A stretch of DNA of 13,326 nucleotides, from the NCBI GenBank assembly GCA_020050175.1, contig JAGVKY010000042.1:1-13326 (forward strand), in the 5' to 3' direction. The stretch's first letter is position 1. Every line of letters starts with the position of its first letter. The translations under genes and the position numbers were made by a program. Below, in pieces: positions 6,454 to 13,326 of the stretch. The stretch is from Parachlamydiales bacterium (GTDB taxonomy: Bacteria; Chlamydiota; Chlamydiia; Chlamydiales; JAJFMK01). Below the pieces are notes generated by a model. That model made no database searches, had not been told where the DNA came from, and saw only the letters and a list, made by a program, of their open reading frames with translations.

Positions 6454-7278
6454 ATGAACATGATGTCAGCTGCGCCTGCACCTTTAGAGCCTGGAGGACA
6501 AAGTCAAATTGAAATCATAAAAGCTAGTGATAAATTTACTGATTCTCAATTTCTAGTTCTCCCTGAAGCTGCCAGCGTTCAAGCTGAGATAGAAAATTTA
6601 CCGATGGTGTCTTCCGTCGACATCTCCAAGTTGTCTCTGACTATGGGAGTGTCGCTGGGGGTCTCAGTCGTTGCTGTCCTTCTTTTCACATCCAATCCTG
6701 TTGGAGTCGGGGTTGCGGTTGGGGTATTAACGGTACTTGCTATATTCGGTATGACTTCGGCTCTTGTTTCTGGAAAGGATTTGCATGAAGAGTTTTTGTA
6801 TCCGGTAGCTACAGGCATTTTAGTTCCCATTACAGCTTTTGTCGGTATTGTTATACACGTGTTTGGTGGAGGGGAACTATTGGCCATGGCGGTAGATATT
6901 AGCGTAACAGCCCATGATCTTAACAAAAAGTTCAACACAGATGAAACTACACATAAAGAAGTTTCCATCCCCTTACCAGCAGCAGAAAAAAAGCTGAGTC
7001 AGTTGTTATCAGAAATTGGTCGAGATCCAATAACCGATCCAATTGCTAGTCAACTGGAGAAATTGAGTAAAAATGAAGACGAAGAAAAAATCCAGACCGT
7101 CAAGTTAGTCGCTAACTTCTTACATGCCATGAGCGGTTTTACGAAGAGAGAAGATTTAAAAGCAAAAGCAAAAGAGATTCTAACGTTAAACATTGCAATT
7201 GCTTCTCAGAAAAAAGAGATCTCTCCCACACTATTAGGCGAAATGCGTCAACTCTCCCAATTGTGGTCTTCTACCTAA
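6454..7278 (+). CDS. Putative type III-secreted membrane protein (Inc- or translocator-like) with shared C-terminal module
   Basis: The 274-residue protein has no signal peptide. Residues 1-60 are polar and Ala/Pro/Ser containing (MNMMSAAPAPLEPGGQSQ). Three hydrophobic segments follow: about 62-80 and 82-106, split by a short NPVG turn, then 114-138. The rest is soluble and charged. A bilobed hydrophobic region with only a short turn recalls chlamydial Inc proteins; hydrophobic segments directly downstream of SycD-like chaperone genes also recall CopB/YopB translocators. Neither family can be assigned from sequence alone. Residues ~183-271 resemble the C-terminus of the protein at 2667-3266 (LLSEI, DP, LVAN, LTLNIAIASQ, LLGEM, W near the end). 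The start codon abuts the preceding stop, and only a weak GGGTG precedes it. The gene converges with ribF and their stop codons overlap by 4 nt. Confidence 0.72.
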   Translation: MNMMSAAPAPLEPGGQSQIEIIKASDKFTDSQFLVLPEAASVQAEIENLPMVSSVDISKLSLTMGVSLGVSVVAVLLFTSNPVGVGVAVGVLTVLAIFGMTSALVSGKDLHEEFLYPVATGILVPITAFVGIVIHVFGGGELLAMAVDISVTAHDLNKKFNTDETTHKEVSIPLPAAEKKLSQLLSEIGRDPITDPIASQLEKLSKNEDEEKIQTVKLVANFLHAMSGFTKREDLKAKAKEILTLNIAIASQKKEISPTLLGEMRQLSQLWSST

Positions 7279-8163
7279 ACACTATAAAGGTTTTGAAAGA
7301 AATGGAGGGCGTTTCGGATGTCTTCTTGGATGGCGAAGCGGAGTTCTTCGACAGAGGGGAATTGCTTTTCTTCACGGAGGAAGTGGAGAGGGACTATTTC
7401 GTAAGGGGCGGAGGGGATAGGTCCTTCACCCAAAAGATGAACTTCTAAGAGGGGAGGGGAGTTCTTCTTGAGCGTCGGGGCGACACCAATGTTAGCAACG
7501 CCTTCACGAATTCCGTCCTTGGAGATAATCTTGACAACATAGACACCAAAAAGAGGTGTTACTAAGCCCTGGAGGGAAAAATTGAGGGTAGGGGCTCCGT
7601 TGCCCTTACCAAATCCTAGACCTTTTTCTGGCGAACCAAAAAGACTCCAGCGTCTACCTAGAAGAAGTTCTGCCTCATCCAATTTGCCTTCGGTGATGGA
7701 TCGACGGATGCGGCGGCTCGAGATAGGTTCATTCCCTTCTAAGAATGGGGAGATCTGGACGATTTTAACGCCCCTTTTCTCTAAATATTCCGTTATAAAA
7801 GCTGGTGTTCCCCGTCGTCCTTTACCAAGATGGGTGTCGTGACCCAAGAAGAAGACTTTGAGATCCCCATCTTCAAGAAGATGCTCTAGAAAGGACTCTG
7901 GTTCTTCTTCTTGTATCTCTTTAGAGAAGGGAAGAACAGTGATCTCGTCGATACCAAGACTTTTGATCCATTCGATCCGCTTTTCTAAGGGAATAATGAG
8001 GAGCGGCGCACTGCCTTGGATGACCTCTAAAGGATGGGTAGAAAAGGTGAGAAGAGAGCTCTTGCCTCCTCTTTTTTTTTTTTTCTTCACCCATGGCCTT
8101 CAAAAGAGACTGATGACCTCGGTGGACACCATCAAAAAAACCAAGAGTAAAAATCTTATCCAT
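7275..8163 (-). CDS. ribF: Bifunctional riboflavin kinase/FAD synthetase RibF, frame interrupted at a 13-A run
   Basis: RibF phosphorylates riboflavin to FMN and adenylates FMN to FAD. The FAD synthetase start is MDKIFTLGFFDGVHRGHQ, from the ATG complementary to 8161-8163. It carries the nucleotide-binding GxFDGVHxGH and stays in one frame up to a run of 13 A (8072-8084). Everything downstream lies in another frame: LLTFSTHPLEVI, FFLGHDTHLGKGRRG, ISSRRIRRSI, then the kinase part with GRRWSLFG, NGAPTLN, FGVYVV, EGVANIGVAPTL, LEVHLLG and the C-terminal helix. One A fewer, or two more, would join them into a protein of about 295 residues, near the family length. The alternatives are an assembly error, transcriptional slippage, or a recent mutation. 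The start overlaps the truB stop by 8 nt and this is the last gene of the nusA operon. The usual short preamble before the GxFDGVH motif is nearly absent. Confidence 0.87.
8072..8084 (-). repeat. 13-nt poly-A homopolymer (coding strand) inside ribF
   Basis: Thirteen consecutive T on the plus strand read as A13 in ribF and encode a Lys run just after GHQSLLKAMGEE. The run sits precisely at the boundary between the two RibF frames. Long A runs are known substrates for RNA polymerase slippage and also for sequencing length errors. Confidence 0.95.
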
Positions 8164-8818
8164 GTTGTAAAAAAGGAAGAGGTCCCTCTTCCAGCTCTTC
8201 TAGAGAGAATGCTTGCTCTAAAGAAAAAGTGCCAGATCTAGTGCGACGTAGATCAGATAGATGGGCAAAGCAGCCAAGTTTAGCCCCAAGATCGTGCCCT
8301 AAGGTACGAATGTAGGTGCCCTTTGAGCATCTGACATGAACTTTTAGATAGGGATAAGAATAATCAACAAGGGTGAGATGCATTTCAACTTGTTGAGGCT
8401 CTCTCTCGATTTCTTTCCCTTTTCTAGCCAATTCATAAAGCTTTTTTCCATCCACTTTCTTGGCAGAAAACATGGGAGGAATTTGGTTTTGAAGACCTTG
8501 AAAAGTTTCTATGACAGCTTCAATTTGGGAAAGTGTGGGAACATGATCACTTTGATCAACAATTTCTCCCTCAGCATCATAGGTAGTTGTCGAAGAGCCG
8601 AGTTTTATCGTTGTTTCGTACTCTTTTTTCGCCCCTAAAAAGCTATCAGAAAGGCGGGTAAAATTTCTTCCCACCAAAAGGATCATGAGGCCAGTCGCTA
8701 AAGGATCGAGTGTGCCAGCATGTCCAATCTTTTTAACACCGGTTCTTTTTCTTAAAAAGGAGACCAGGCGAAAAGAGGTCATCCCCTTAGGCTTATCAAT
8801 TATGAGGATCCCTTCCAT
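8156..8818 (-). CDS. truB: tRNA pseudouridine(55) synthase TruB
   Basis: The 220-residue enzyme converts U55 in the T-loop of tRNAs to pseudouridine. The N-terminus GILIIDKPKGMTSF and the catalytic motif GHAGTLDPLATG are diagnostic, with the nucleophile Asp at residue 38. Further family strings are KEYETTIKLGSSTTTYDAEG, QIPPMFSAKKVDGKKLYELA and CSKGTYIRTLGHDLGAKLG. It ends soon after the catalytic domain (LSDLRRTRSGTF, then an acidic helix), so it lacks the C-terminal PUA-type extension of longer TruB proteins; short forms are also usual in chlamydiae. Its ATG directly abuts the rbfA stop and its end overlaps the ribF start, indicating one polycistronic message. Confidence 0.96.
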   Translation of the reverse strand: MEGILIIDKPKGMTSFRLVSFLRKRTGVKKIGHAGTLDPLATGLMILLVGRNFTRLSDSFLGAKKEYETTIKLGSSTTTYDAEGEIVDQSDHVPTLSQIEAVIETFQGLQNQIPPMFSAKKVDGKKLYELARKGKEIEREPQQVEMHLTLVDYSYPYLKVHVRCSKGTYIRTLGHDLGAKLGCFAHLSDLRRTRSGTFSLEQAFSLEELEEGPLPFLQHG

Positions 8819-9229
8819 CTATTCTTCGGATTTAGACATGTCTGGTTCTGATTCAGAAATTTCAAATTCTGCTTCGGAAGAGTCATCACTTTTACGAATT
8901 TTGGCGAGGATCTCTTCGATGCGGGCTTGGTGTTCGGCGCCGTCATCGAGCTTGAACTGAATCTCCGGGAAATAGCGCAAGACAACCTTTTTTGAGGCGG
9001 CAACGGCTATAAATCCACGGGCAGATTGCAAAGCTTCGAGGGTCTCTTTTCTCTGATCAGGAGTCCCAATGATGCTGACAAAAACCTTGGCGTGGTGAAG
9101 ATCTTTTGTTGTTTCGACACCAGTAATGGTAATCAAAGCAGATACATGCGGGTTTTTAACTTCCCGCTGTATCACTTCTGAAATCACTTCTCTTAGGAGC
9201 GAATTAATCCTTTCGATTCGACGACTCAT
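8819..9229 (-). CDS. rbfA: 30S ribosome-binding factor RbfA
   Basis: The 136-residue KH-fold protein assists late 16S rRNA maturation and cold adaptation of the 30S subunit. Diagnostic features are the N-terminal helix RRIERINSLLREVISEVIQR, then VKNPHVSALITITGVETTKD, AKVFVSI, and VLRYFPEIQFKLDDGAEHQ. The last ~22 residues form an acidic Ser/Glu-rich tail. The start ATG overlaps the infB stop by 4 nt (ATGA), a typical coupling site, and truB begins immediately after its stop. The gene order infB-rbfA-truB is conserved widely in bacteria. Confidence 0.97.
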   Translation of the reverse strand: MSRRIERINSLLREVISEVIQREVKNPHVSALITITGVETTKDLHHAKVFVSIIGTPDQRKETLEALQSARGFIAVAASKKVVLRYFPEIQFKLDDGAEHQARIEEILAKIRKSDDSSEAEFEISESEPDMSKSEE

Positions 9230-12021
9230 AGCTCCTGAGTGATGTAGATGATTTCGTAGAATTCTAAGATGTCATCAGGTTGTGCATCATTAAAACCGTC
9301 GAGAACGATCCCGCACTCCAGCCCTTTTACCACTTCACGAACGTCATCTTTGAGCCGTTTGAGAGAAGAAATGCCTCCTCTCCAAATGACTGCCCCTTTC
9401 CGCTTAAGGTTGACCTTGTAATTACGGTGGACTGCGCCATCGTTGACAATACAACCAGCGATGATACCCACATGAGAAGATTTAAAGGTTTGCAAGACTG
9501 TTGCGGAACCTCTAACCACTTCTTGAGCAAGTTTTTCGAGCTGGCCAGCCATCAAGACTTTCACATCGTCGATCGCATGGTAGATAATGTCATGAAGACG
9601 AACTTCGACAGTTAACTCTTTAGCGAGATCCTCAGCATGTGATTCGATCGAATTGTGGAAACCAATGATCACTGCCTTTGAAGCAGCAGCAAGTTGGATG
9701 TCCGATTCCGAAATTTCACCTACACCCGTAAAGACGATGTCAATATCAACCTTGTTAGAGGTGATCTTGAGAAGGGCCGATTTAAGCGCTTCAAGCGATC
9801 CCTGAACGTCTGCTCTAAGCACAAGGCGCAAGATCTTCTTGCCAGCACCCTGAGCCTGTTGTAGGAAGGAGTCCATGCTTCTTTTTGTAAGCTGACTCTT
9901 TTCTCTTTTTTCAACAGAACGGGTCTCTGCAATTTCCCGAGCCTCCTTTTCGTCTTTAACAACGATAAACTCTTGTCCAGCTTTTGGAAGCGCAGAAAGA
10001 CCTGTCATCAAAACGGGCGTTGATGGAGGAGCAGAAGCTAAATCTCTTCCTAACTCATCCCTCATGGTTTTTACCTTCGCCCATTCAGTGTCAAACACGA
10101 CCGCATCCCCTTTTCGGAGCGTACCATTTTGAACAAGAATAGTGGCGACAATACCAAGACCTTTATGCATTTCAGACTCGATAACGGTACCCCGTGCTCG
10201 AGCATCTGGATTGGCTCTCAATTCCAAGACCTCTGCCTGCAAGGCGAGCATCTCTAACAATTGAGGAATCCCTTCGCCAGTAACAGCGGAGCAATTGATC
10301 GTGATTGTTTGACCACCCCAAACTTCTGGTAGAAGATTGTTTTCAGCAAGTTGCCTATAGACAGTTTCTGCATTGAAGTTAGGTTTGTCTGACTTGTTGA
10401 TAGCAACAACAATCGTCACCCCAGCACTTTTTGCATGCTGAAGAGCTTCTAGTGTTTGCTGTCTCATCCCTTCATCACCGGCAACAACAAGAACGACGAT
10501 ATCGGTAACTTCGGCACCCCGAGCTCTCATTGCTGAGAAGGCTTCGTGACCCGGTGTATCCAAAATGGTGATATCGCCTACAGCTGTCGAGCATTTAAAA
10601 GCACCGATATGCTGAGTAATAGCACCTGCTTCTTGGCTAACACGGTTAGATTTACGGATCGCATCGATCAGGCTCGTCTTACCATGGTCGACGTGGCCCA
10701 TGAAGGTGACAACAGGAGGTCTAAGAATAAGCTTCTCATCCGTTTCCCCTTTAATCTCCTCACGAATTGTCCTGTCGGTGATCCGAATTCTTGCTTCTTG
10801 TGTAGTGTCAATCGTGATTTCGCAGCCATATTCTTGGCCAAGAAGTTGGATGGTTGTTTCATCATCAAGAAGGTCATTAAGTGTCATGACTGAGCCCTGC
10901 AAAAAGAGCTTTGCAATCAACTCAGAAGCTTTCAGCTTCAGCTCGCTTGCAAAATCCTTAATAGAAATAGGGACTCGGATCTTAAGGGTTGTCGGACGGA
11001 CAGTGGCAACATCATCGCGGGCCGATTTGCCAGCTTTTGCCTTACGGCGTCGGCGTGCTGCCCCTTCATCTGCATCAGCTCGCAAACCTTGACGGTCACG
11101 GCCATCAAAAGATGTAGGTGTTTCCAGCTTTTTGGCAGCAGGTTTGAAATCTTTGAAATCTTTTTTAGGAGGCTTAGGTCCACCGCCGCTTTTTTTATCA
11201 GCTGATGAATCTGTTGTTGTTGTCGAAAGAGGTCGTCTTGGTCTATCGCCAGTTGCAGCTGTTGTCTGAGTCGGGGTATGTCTTGCCGGTGGCGGCGGCG
11301 GTTTAACAAAATCGCTGATATGGCGGCCTGTAGGGCCTAATTTCTCTTTTTGAGAAGCTTGCAGTTTTGCAAGTCCTTCAGGAGATGCTTTTTTGGGTAG
11401 CGAAAAAGGGCTGACATATGTCCTTGGAGGACCACGCAGGCCTTGCGGCTGAGGCTTACCCTCTTGTCGAGGAGCTTGTGCCTCACGTTGTTCATCTCTA
11501 CGAGGAGAACGGAAAAGAGGAGCTCTTGGCTGAGGGGCTTTTGGAGCTTCTTTTTGTGGAGTGGGGATTGGAGTGGTGATGGTCTTATCTACTGCTATTT
11601 CTTTTTCAATTTCTTTAGAGGTGGAAGGAGCCGAAGGGGCCGTTTCGACATGCGAAAATTTCTCTTCTGCTATCTGGAGAGGCGTCTTTGGAGGATGTTT
11701 TTCAACGACCTCTTGAGGTTGAGGAGCTTCTTCTTTAACCTCTTCCTTTTGACCCTCTTCCCCTTTCCCGCCGGGATGGGCTTTGTGCCCTTCAAAAACC
11801 GAGCGCGAACGTGCCTTAATCTTAGGTGCCTCAGACAGACCATCTTCTCCTAAAACAGGAGATTCAATAGGAGAAGCCTCTTCTTTGGGAGGCTCCTCTT
11901 CTGGAGCAGGTTCTTCAGCCTTTAGCTGTTTCTTAGAAGCGATCTTCTTCTTGATTTCACTAAGATGAATCGCCTCGGCAAGCTGCGTGTTTTTAATATT
12001 AATCTTAAATTGTTTAGCCAA
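9226..12021 (-). CDS. infB: Translation initiation factor IF-2
   Basis: The 931-residue GTPase places initiator fMet-tRNA on the 30S subunit and drives subunit joining. Residues ~31-340 form a low-complexity linker rich in Pro, Glu, Lys and Ala, typical of the variable IF-2 N-terminus. The conserved IF2_N helical module (LKIRVPISIKDFASELKLKA) starts near 346. The G domain has GHVDHGKT at 442-449, DTPGHEAF from 488, NKSD at 542-545 (the third position differs from the common NKxD with Met or Ile) and SAVTGEGI as G5. Domains II, III and IV follow, ending ISSLKRLKDDVREVVKGLECGI and the usual GFNDAQPDDILEFYEI. The start overlaps nusA by 8 nt. The protein is complete. Confidence 0.98.
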   Translation of the reverse strand: MAKQFKINIKNTQLAEAIHLSEIKKKIASKKQLKAEEPAPEEEPPKEEASPIESPVLGEDGLSEAPKIKARSRSVFEGHKAHPGGKGEEGQKEEVKEEAPQPQEVVEKHPPKTPLQIAEEKFSHVETAPSAPSTSKEIEKEIAVDKTITTPIPTPQKEAPKAPQPRAPLFRSPRRDEQREAQAPRQEGKPQPQGLRGPPRTYVSPFSLPKKASPEGLAKLQASQKEKLGPTGRHISDFVKPPPPPARHTPTQTTAATGDRPRRPLSTTTTDSSADKKSGGGPKPPKKDFKDFKPAAKKLETPTSFDGRDRQGLRADADEGAARRRRKAKAGKSARDDVATVRPTTLKIRVPISIKDFASELKLKASELIAKLFLQGSVMTLNDLLDDETTIQLLGQEYGCEITIDTTQEARIRITDRTIREEIKGETDEKLILRPPVVTFMGHVDHGKTSLIDAIRKSNRVSQEAGAITQHIGAFKCSTAVGDITILDTPGHEAFSAMRARGAEVTDIVVLVVAGDEGMRQQTLEALQHAKSAGVTIVVAINKSDKPNFNAETVYRQLAENNLLPEVWGGQTITINCSAVTGEGIPQLLEMLALQAEVLELRANPDARARGTVIESEMHKGLGIVATILVQNGTLRKGDAVVFDTEWAKVKTMRDELGRDLASAPPSTPVLMTGLSALPKAGQEFIVVKDEKEAREIAETRSVEKREKSQLTKRSMDSFLQQAQGAGKKILRLVLRADVQGSLEALKSALLKITSNKVDIDIVFTGVGEISESDIQLAAASKAVIIGFHNSIESHAEDLAKELTVEVRLHDIIYHAIDDVKVLMAGQLEKLAQEVVRGSATVLQTFKSSHVGIIAGCIVNDGAVHRNYKVNLKRKGAVIWRGGISSLKRLKDDVREVVKGLECGIVLDGFNDAQPDDILEFYEIIYITQEL

Positions 12022-13303
12022 GGGAAGAGTTCCTCTGTTTTTTAACCGATTCGATGATTTTCTCTGCCATATCTAGGCTGATCCCTGGAATCTTCGAAAG
12101 AGTTTGTGGCGTTGTCATCAAAAGATCGCGCACTTGTTTAAATCCATTTTCCTTCAGATGGTCGACAATCATCTGATTGATCCCCTCGATTTCACCAATA
12201 GGTTGGTCAAGATGAGTTTCCGAAAGGGATGAGAGGTAAGCGCTTTGCTCTTGAACTTGGGAGAGATTGTAGTCGGTCATCCCATGCACTTCAAGATCAT
12301 AGCCAATTAACTCTGCATTAAGTCTTTGGTTGGAGTGTTTCTTTCCAACGACAGTAGCATATTGATCATCATCAATCACAATGGAAATGACTCCATCTTC
12401 ATCCGAAACGCTAATTTTTCGAATTTCAATAGGCGCCAAGGCATTTTGAAGGAGCTCAACCGGATCATTTGAGAAGGGGATAATGTCAATTTTTTCGTTG
12501 TTCAATTCACGAACAACGTTTTTGACGCGCATTCCACGCATCCCTACACAAGCTCCGACTGGATCGATTTTAGGATCTAGGGAACGGACAGCCAGTTTGG
12601 AGCGGTACCCTGCATCTCTGACAATTTTTTCAACGACGATTTGACCGTCATGGATTTCTGGGACTTCACGATCAAAAAGTTGACGGACAAACTCTGGATC
12701 GCTCCGAGAAAGGACAACCTGGGCGCCGCCATTCTCTGTATCTTCTACATGAGAAAGGAGAGCCATGACCTTGTCTCCTACGCGAAACTTTTCTGTTTTG
12801 GGGTAGTTTTTCATCGGCAAGATAGCTTCAACTTTTCCTAAGTCGACGATGAGGTTTGCCCCTCTGACAAATCTTTTAACGGTTCCGGAAACGATTTCAT
12901 GGATGCGGTGTCTGTATTCTTCATAAATGACATCCCTTTCAGCGCTTCTAAGTTTTTGGGCAATCACACTTCTCGCTTTCTGAGCGGCAATGCGGCCAAA
13001 ATCTTTTGGAGTCACCAAAACATCGATAAATTGTCCGAGTTCAGCCTCGGGGTCAATCTCTTTGGCAGCAGTTAAGGAAATTTCCTGAGCAACGACCTCG
13101 ACTTCATCCACGATCTCTTTTTCCGAATAGACATCAATGTTCCCTGTCTTCGGGTTGATCTTGACAGTAACATTCGAAGCGCCATGGACACTTTTCATGG
13201 CAGCAGCCTCAAGAGATTCCTCGATCGCTGCAACGACAATTTCTCGTTTAATCCCTTTTTCTCTTTCGAGGTACTCAAATATGGCAATCAGATCTTTGTT
13301 CAT
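12014..13303 (-). CDS. nusA: Transcription elongation/termination factor NusA
   Basis: The 429-residue RNA polymerase-binding factor controls pausing, termination and antitermination. The N-terminal polymerase-binding domain occupies about residues 1-130 (IAIFEYLEREKGIKREIVVA), the S1 domain 136-200 (VSGTVKRFVRGANLIVDLG), and KH1 has ACVGMRGMRVKNVVRELNNE at 251-270. KH2 ends near 340, with GKKHSNQRLNAELIGYDLEV from 320. The GxxG loop of KH2 is altered (GKKH) relative to the usual GxxG. A helix-hairpin-helix-like C-terminus (about 366-425, KIPGISLDMAEKIIESV) resembles one acidic-repeat domain. The ATG at 13301-13303 is preceded by only a weak AGG-type site. It is the first gene of this operon in the window; in C. 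trachomatis rpsA lies upstream. Confidence 0.97.
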   Translation of the reverse strand: MNKDLIAIFEYLEREKGIKREIVVAAIEESLEAAAMKSVHGASNVTVKINPKTGNIDVYSEKEIVDEVEVVAQEISLTAAKEIDPEAELGQFIDVLVTPKDFGRIAAQKARSVIAQKLRSAERDVIYEEYRHRIHEIVSGTVKRFVRGANLIVDLGKVEAILPMKNYPKTEKFRVGDKVMALLSHVEDTENGGAQVVLSRSDPEFVRQLFDREVPEIHDGQIVVEKIVRDAGYRSKLAVRSLDPKIDPVGACVGMRGMRVKNVVRELNNEKIDIIPFSNDPVELLQNALAPIEIRKISVSDEDGVISIVIDDDQYATVVGKKHSNQRLNAELIGYDLEVHGMTDYNLSQVQEQSAYLSSLSETHLDQPIGEIEGINQMIVDHLKENGFKQVRDLLMTTPQTLSKIPGISLDMAEKIIESVKKQRNSSLG

Positions 13304-13326
13304 GGAAGAGGCCTAATAATTTTATA
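13304..13326 (-). other. nusA upstream fragment
   Basis: Only 23 nt are available upstream of nusA. They are AT-rich toward the right edge (TATAAAATTATTAGG on the minus strand) and could be part of a promoter or of the gap to the next upstream gene, but too little is present to decide. Confidence 0.25.

Noticed and set aside
7210..7235. AGAGATCTCT followed by a T run on the minus strand as a terminator for the nusA-ribF operon
   Set aside because: The palindrome has no loop, so it cannot form a proper hairpin, and it lies in the coding region of the convergent gene. Not enough to call an intrinsic terminator.
7275..8090. Reading ribF as a shorter protein starting with the GTG at 8088-8090
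   Set aside because: This start lies inside the poly-A region and would remove the FAD synthetase GxFDGVHxGH motif, which is present just upstream in another frame and starts at an ATG overlapping truB. The full locus is 7275-8163 with a frame change.
11443..11853. Long open frame antisense to the infB 5' region
   Set aside because: It is a shadow of the low-complexity Pro/Glu/Lys-rich IF-2 linker and gives an Arg/Phe/Leu-rich translation without any family pattern. The same holds for the frames at 9280-9615, 10546-10893 and 10700-11092.

Overview
The window looks like chromosome of a Chlamydiae-phylum bacterium, most likely an environmental (amoeba- or protist-associated) chlamydia rather than a Chlamydia sensu stricto. 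The basis is gene order plus protein character. A 5'-end fragment of the type III secretion gene sctU (cdsU/yscU), then ychF, then a minus-strand block nusA-infB-rbfA-truB-ribF, reproduces the set I know from Chlamydia trachomatis as CT091 to CT097. I cannot resolve the family from this sequence.

Layout. 1-256 (-): start of sctU, running off the left edge. 257-350: short AT-rich divergent intergenic region. 351-1445 (+): ychF, followed 9 nt later by a THUMP/SAM RNA methyltransferase of the RlmL/YpsC type (1455-2582). 2667-3266 (+): hypothetical protein. 3271-4122 (-): exported protein resembling a GT-A glycosyltransferase. 4184-4963 (-): dead IS607-type insertion sequence, made of the 3' end of a serine recombinase gene overlapping a tnpB that has lost its middle. 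5086-7278 (+): a tight three-gene operon of two paralogous SycD/LcrH-type (TPR) type III secretion chaperones and a membrane protein with three hydrophobic segments. 7275-13303 (-): ribF, truB, rbfA, infB and nusA, transcribed nusA to ribF with overlapping or abutting ends. 13304-13326: upstream leader of nusA.

How it works together. The right half is the conserved transcription/translation operon: NusA (elongation and termination factor), IF-2 (initiation), RbfA (30S maturation), TruB (tRNA pseudouridine 55) and RibF (FMN/FAD synthesis). The left edge is the conserved T3SS export-switch gene next to ychF. About 5.8 kb between ychF and ribF (1446-7274) has no counterpart in the C. trachomatis order. 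It carries lineage-specific genes: T3SS chaperone-like proteins with a probable client, two hypothetical proteins sharing a C-terminal module, an exported glycosyltransferase-like protein and an IS scar.

Main points for a second look: (i) ribF is split by a frameshift exactly at a 13-A homopolymer; (ii) the tandem SycD-like chaperones with long N-terminal extensions and their adjacent three-segment membrane protein form a candidate T3SS translocator/effector module; (iii) a roughly 90-residue C-terminal module is shared by the proteins encoded at 2667-3266 and 6454-7278, which lie on either side of the glycosyltransferase and IS remnant; (iv) the IS607 relic has a TnpB with an intact zinc ribbon but no RuvC-I/II. 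I saw no tRNA, rRNA, CRISPR array or convincing intrinsic terminator.
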